Position numbers and translations under genes: made by a program. The notes below the pieces were generated by a model, which searched no databases, was not told where the DNA came from, and was given only the letters and a program-made list of their open reading frames with translations. From Spirosomataceae bacterium TFI 002 (lineage in GTDB: Bacteria; Bacteroidota; Bacteroidia; Cytophagales; Spirosomataceae): a stretch of 64,000 nucleotides of DNA. Below, one piece after another: positions 62,892-64,000 of this stretch (positions are counted from its first letter, which is position 1; every line of letters starts with the position of its first letter). Location of the stretch: positions 1,178,001-1,242,000 of the forward strand of contig LT907983.1 in NCBI GenBank assembly GCA_900230115.1, given 5' to 3'.

Positions 62892-64000
62892 ATGAAGTTT
62901 TTAGTATATATCTGTATTCTTTCCTCCTTATGGCTTGTATCGTGCAATCCTGCTATTCCTGAGGATATTGCTTTGGCAATGAATGACTTACCGGATGATT
63001 TAGACTACAATATTCATGTAAAACCCATCCTTTCTGATAAATGCTTTGCCTGCCATGGACCAGATAAAGCAAAACAAAAAGCTGGTTTAAGAATAGATCT
63101 GGCAGAATACGCTTACGCATCCATGCCCGAAAGTCCAGATAAGGTAGCTATTGACCCAGGTGACTTAGGAGATAGTGAGATTTTTCATAGAATTATCTCT
63201 GCCGATCCAGACTATGTGATGCCTACGCCAGACTCACACCTAAATCTTACGACTCACGAAAAGGCAGTTTTGATAAAATGGATAAAAGACGGAGCTGAGT
63301 ATAAACCACATTGGGCTTTTGTAAAACCCGAAAAAGCAAAGCTTCCATCTGTAGAAAATGAAGAATGGGTCAAAAACCCAATTGACAACTTTATTTTGGC
63401 AAAATTGGAGGAAAAGAAGCTACAACCATCGCCACAGGCAGATAAAGAGACCTTACTCCGAAGAGTTACTTTTGACATAACAGGCTTACCTCCTACCCTT
63501 TCTCAAATAGATAATTTCCTTAAAGACAAAAGTGATAATGCATTTGAAAAGGTAGTTGATCGCTTACTTGCCACTCCCCAATATGGAGAGCGAATGTCCG
63601 CTGATTGGCTTGACATTGCCCGTTTCGCAGATTCTCACGGCTACACGGTGGATCGCCTACGGGATATGTCTCCTTATAGAGATTGGGTGATTAAGTCCTT
63701 CAATGAAAACCGGCCTTATGATAAGTTCATTCATTGGCAACTTGCTGGTGATCTCATGAAAGGTCCCGATGGAGGAAAACCTACCAAAGAGATGCTCATT
63801 GCTACAGCTTTTAATCGAAATCATCAGCAAAACCTAGAAGGAGGTATCATCGAAGATGAATTCAAAACTGAATATGTGGTAGATCGTACAAACACTTTTG
63901 GTGATGCATTTATGGGCTTATCTGTTGGTTGTGCAAAGTGCCATGACCATAAATACGATCCTTTTTCTCAAAAAAACTATTATGAGCTTTTTAGCTTTTT
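62892..64000 (+). CDS. PSD1/DUF1549-type cytochrome c lipoprotein, 5' part
   Basis: The first 369 codons of a protein that runs off the window. A lipoprotein signal (ILSSLWLVSCNP, lipobox Cys near residue 18) leads to a planctomycete-type cytochrome c domain with CFACHGPDKAKQKAGLRID near residue 51. A DUF1549 domain follows, beginning ADWLDIARFADSHGYTVD and containing a second CxxCH site (VGCAKCHDHKYDPFSQ near 350). The expected C-terminal DUF1553 part lies past the window end. In Planctomycetes and Bacteroidota such proteins are usually paired with a DUF1501 sulfatase-like partner, expected downstream. Confidence 0.92.
   Translation, partial: MKFLVYICILSSLWLVSCNPAIPEDIALAMNDLPDDLDYNIHVKPILSDKCFACHGPDKAKQKAGLRIDLAEYAYASMPESPDKVAIDPGDLGDSEIFHRIISADPDYVMPTPDSHLNLTTHEKAVLIKWIKDGAEYKPHWAFVKPEKAKLPSVENEEWVKNPIDNFILAKLEEKKLQPSPQADKETLLRRVTFDITGLPPTLSQIDNFLKDKSDNAFEKVVDRLLATPQYGERMSADWLDIARFADSHGYTVDRLRDMSPYRDWVIKSFNENRPYDKFIHWQLAGDLMKGPDGGKPTKEMLIATAFNRNHQQNLEGGIIEDEFKTEYVVDRTNTFGDAFMGLSVGCAKCHDHKYDPFSQKNYYELFSF

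Noticed and set aside
1-64000. Anti-phage defence system, CRISPR array or biosynthetic gene cluster
   Set aside because: No Cas, restriction, retron, toxin-antitoxin, NRPS or PKS signature was recognised on either strand; the oxygenase at 21751 has no pathway partners.

Overview
The window looks like a chromosomal segment of a Bacteroidota bacterium, most likely in the order Cytophagales. The evidence is low GC, a SusD-type nutrient-binding lipoprotein, type IX secretion (T9SS) C-terminal sorting domains, sodium-solute symporters, an adenine deaminase and Complex I genes typical of the phylum, and promoters matching the Bacteroidota pattern TTG-N18/19-TAnnTTTG. No phage, insertion sequence, CRISPR array, tRNA or rRNA was seen. 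Coding density is high and many convergent genes overlap or abut at their stops.

Layout. 1-6.9 kb: the 3' end of a susD gene and its terminator, a secreted protein with a Pro-Asp-Thr linker, a TrmH-type RNA methyltransferase, a secreted SASA-family esterase with a T9SS tail, and pheS. 7.2-13.3 kb: a receiver-less LytTR regulator, a VanX-like dipeptidase, a fused SpmA-SpmB protein, small membrane and lipoprotein genes (one DM13) and adenine deaminase. 13.5-21.7 kb: nuoA-nuoB, a large beta-propeller histidine kinase, a secreted zinc metalloprotease, a sodium-solute symporter, clpS and recR. 21.7-29.8 kb: a 2OG-Fe(II) oxygenase, a YceI lipoprotein, a chromate transporter with RidA, a four-gene signalling cassette (CPxxC-tailed small protein, 7-TM protein, histidine kinase, NarL-type regulator), a PspC-like protein and an isolated nuoD.

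30.1-43.4 kb: four same-strand cell-surface genes. They include a 2,926-residue protein carrying twelve tandem 101-residue Ig/cadherin-like repeats, a 999-residue SdrD-like protein, and two paralogous small secreted proteins. 43.7-50.7 kb: an LpxH-type phosphatase, a probable operon of a CheY-like receiver, a PhnP-like hydrolase and a FAN1-like nuclease, a cytochrome c, and a RimK plus aspartoacylase-like pair. 50.9-60 kb: a GNAT-nitrilase fusion, then an OmpR/HK pair followed by a TolC-adaptor-CzcA efflux operon. 60-64 kb: an OmpA lipoprotein, an alpha/beta hydrolase, an outer-membrane-like protein, and the start of a DUF1549-type cytochrome lipoprotein that runs off the window.

Most genes are housekeeping or standard accessory functions. 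The parts least explained by known families are the surface-protein cluster at 30-43 kb, the 24.9-27.7 kb signalling cassette with its shared AGGTA-N4-TACCT palindrome, and a sigma-54-like site followed by a terminator in the 13.4-13.5 kb gap.
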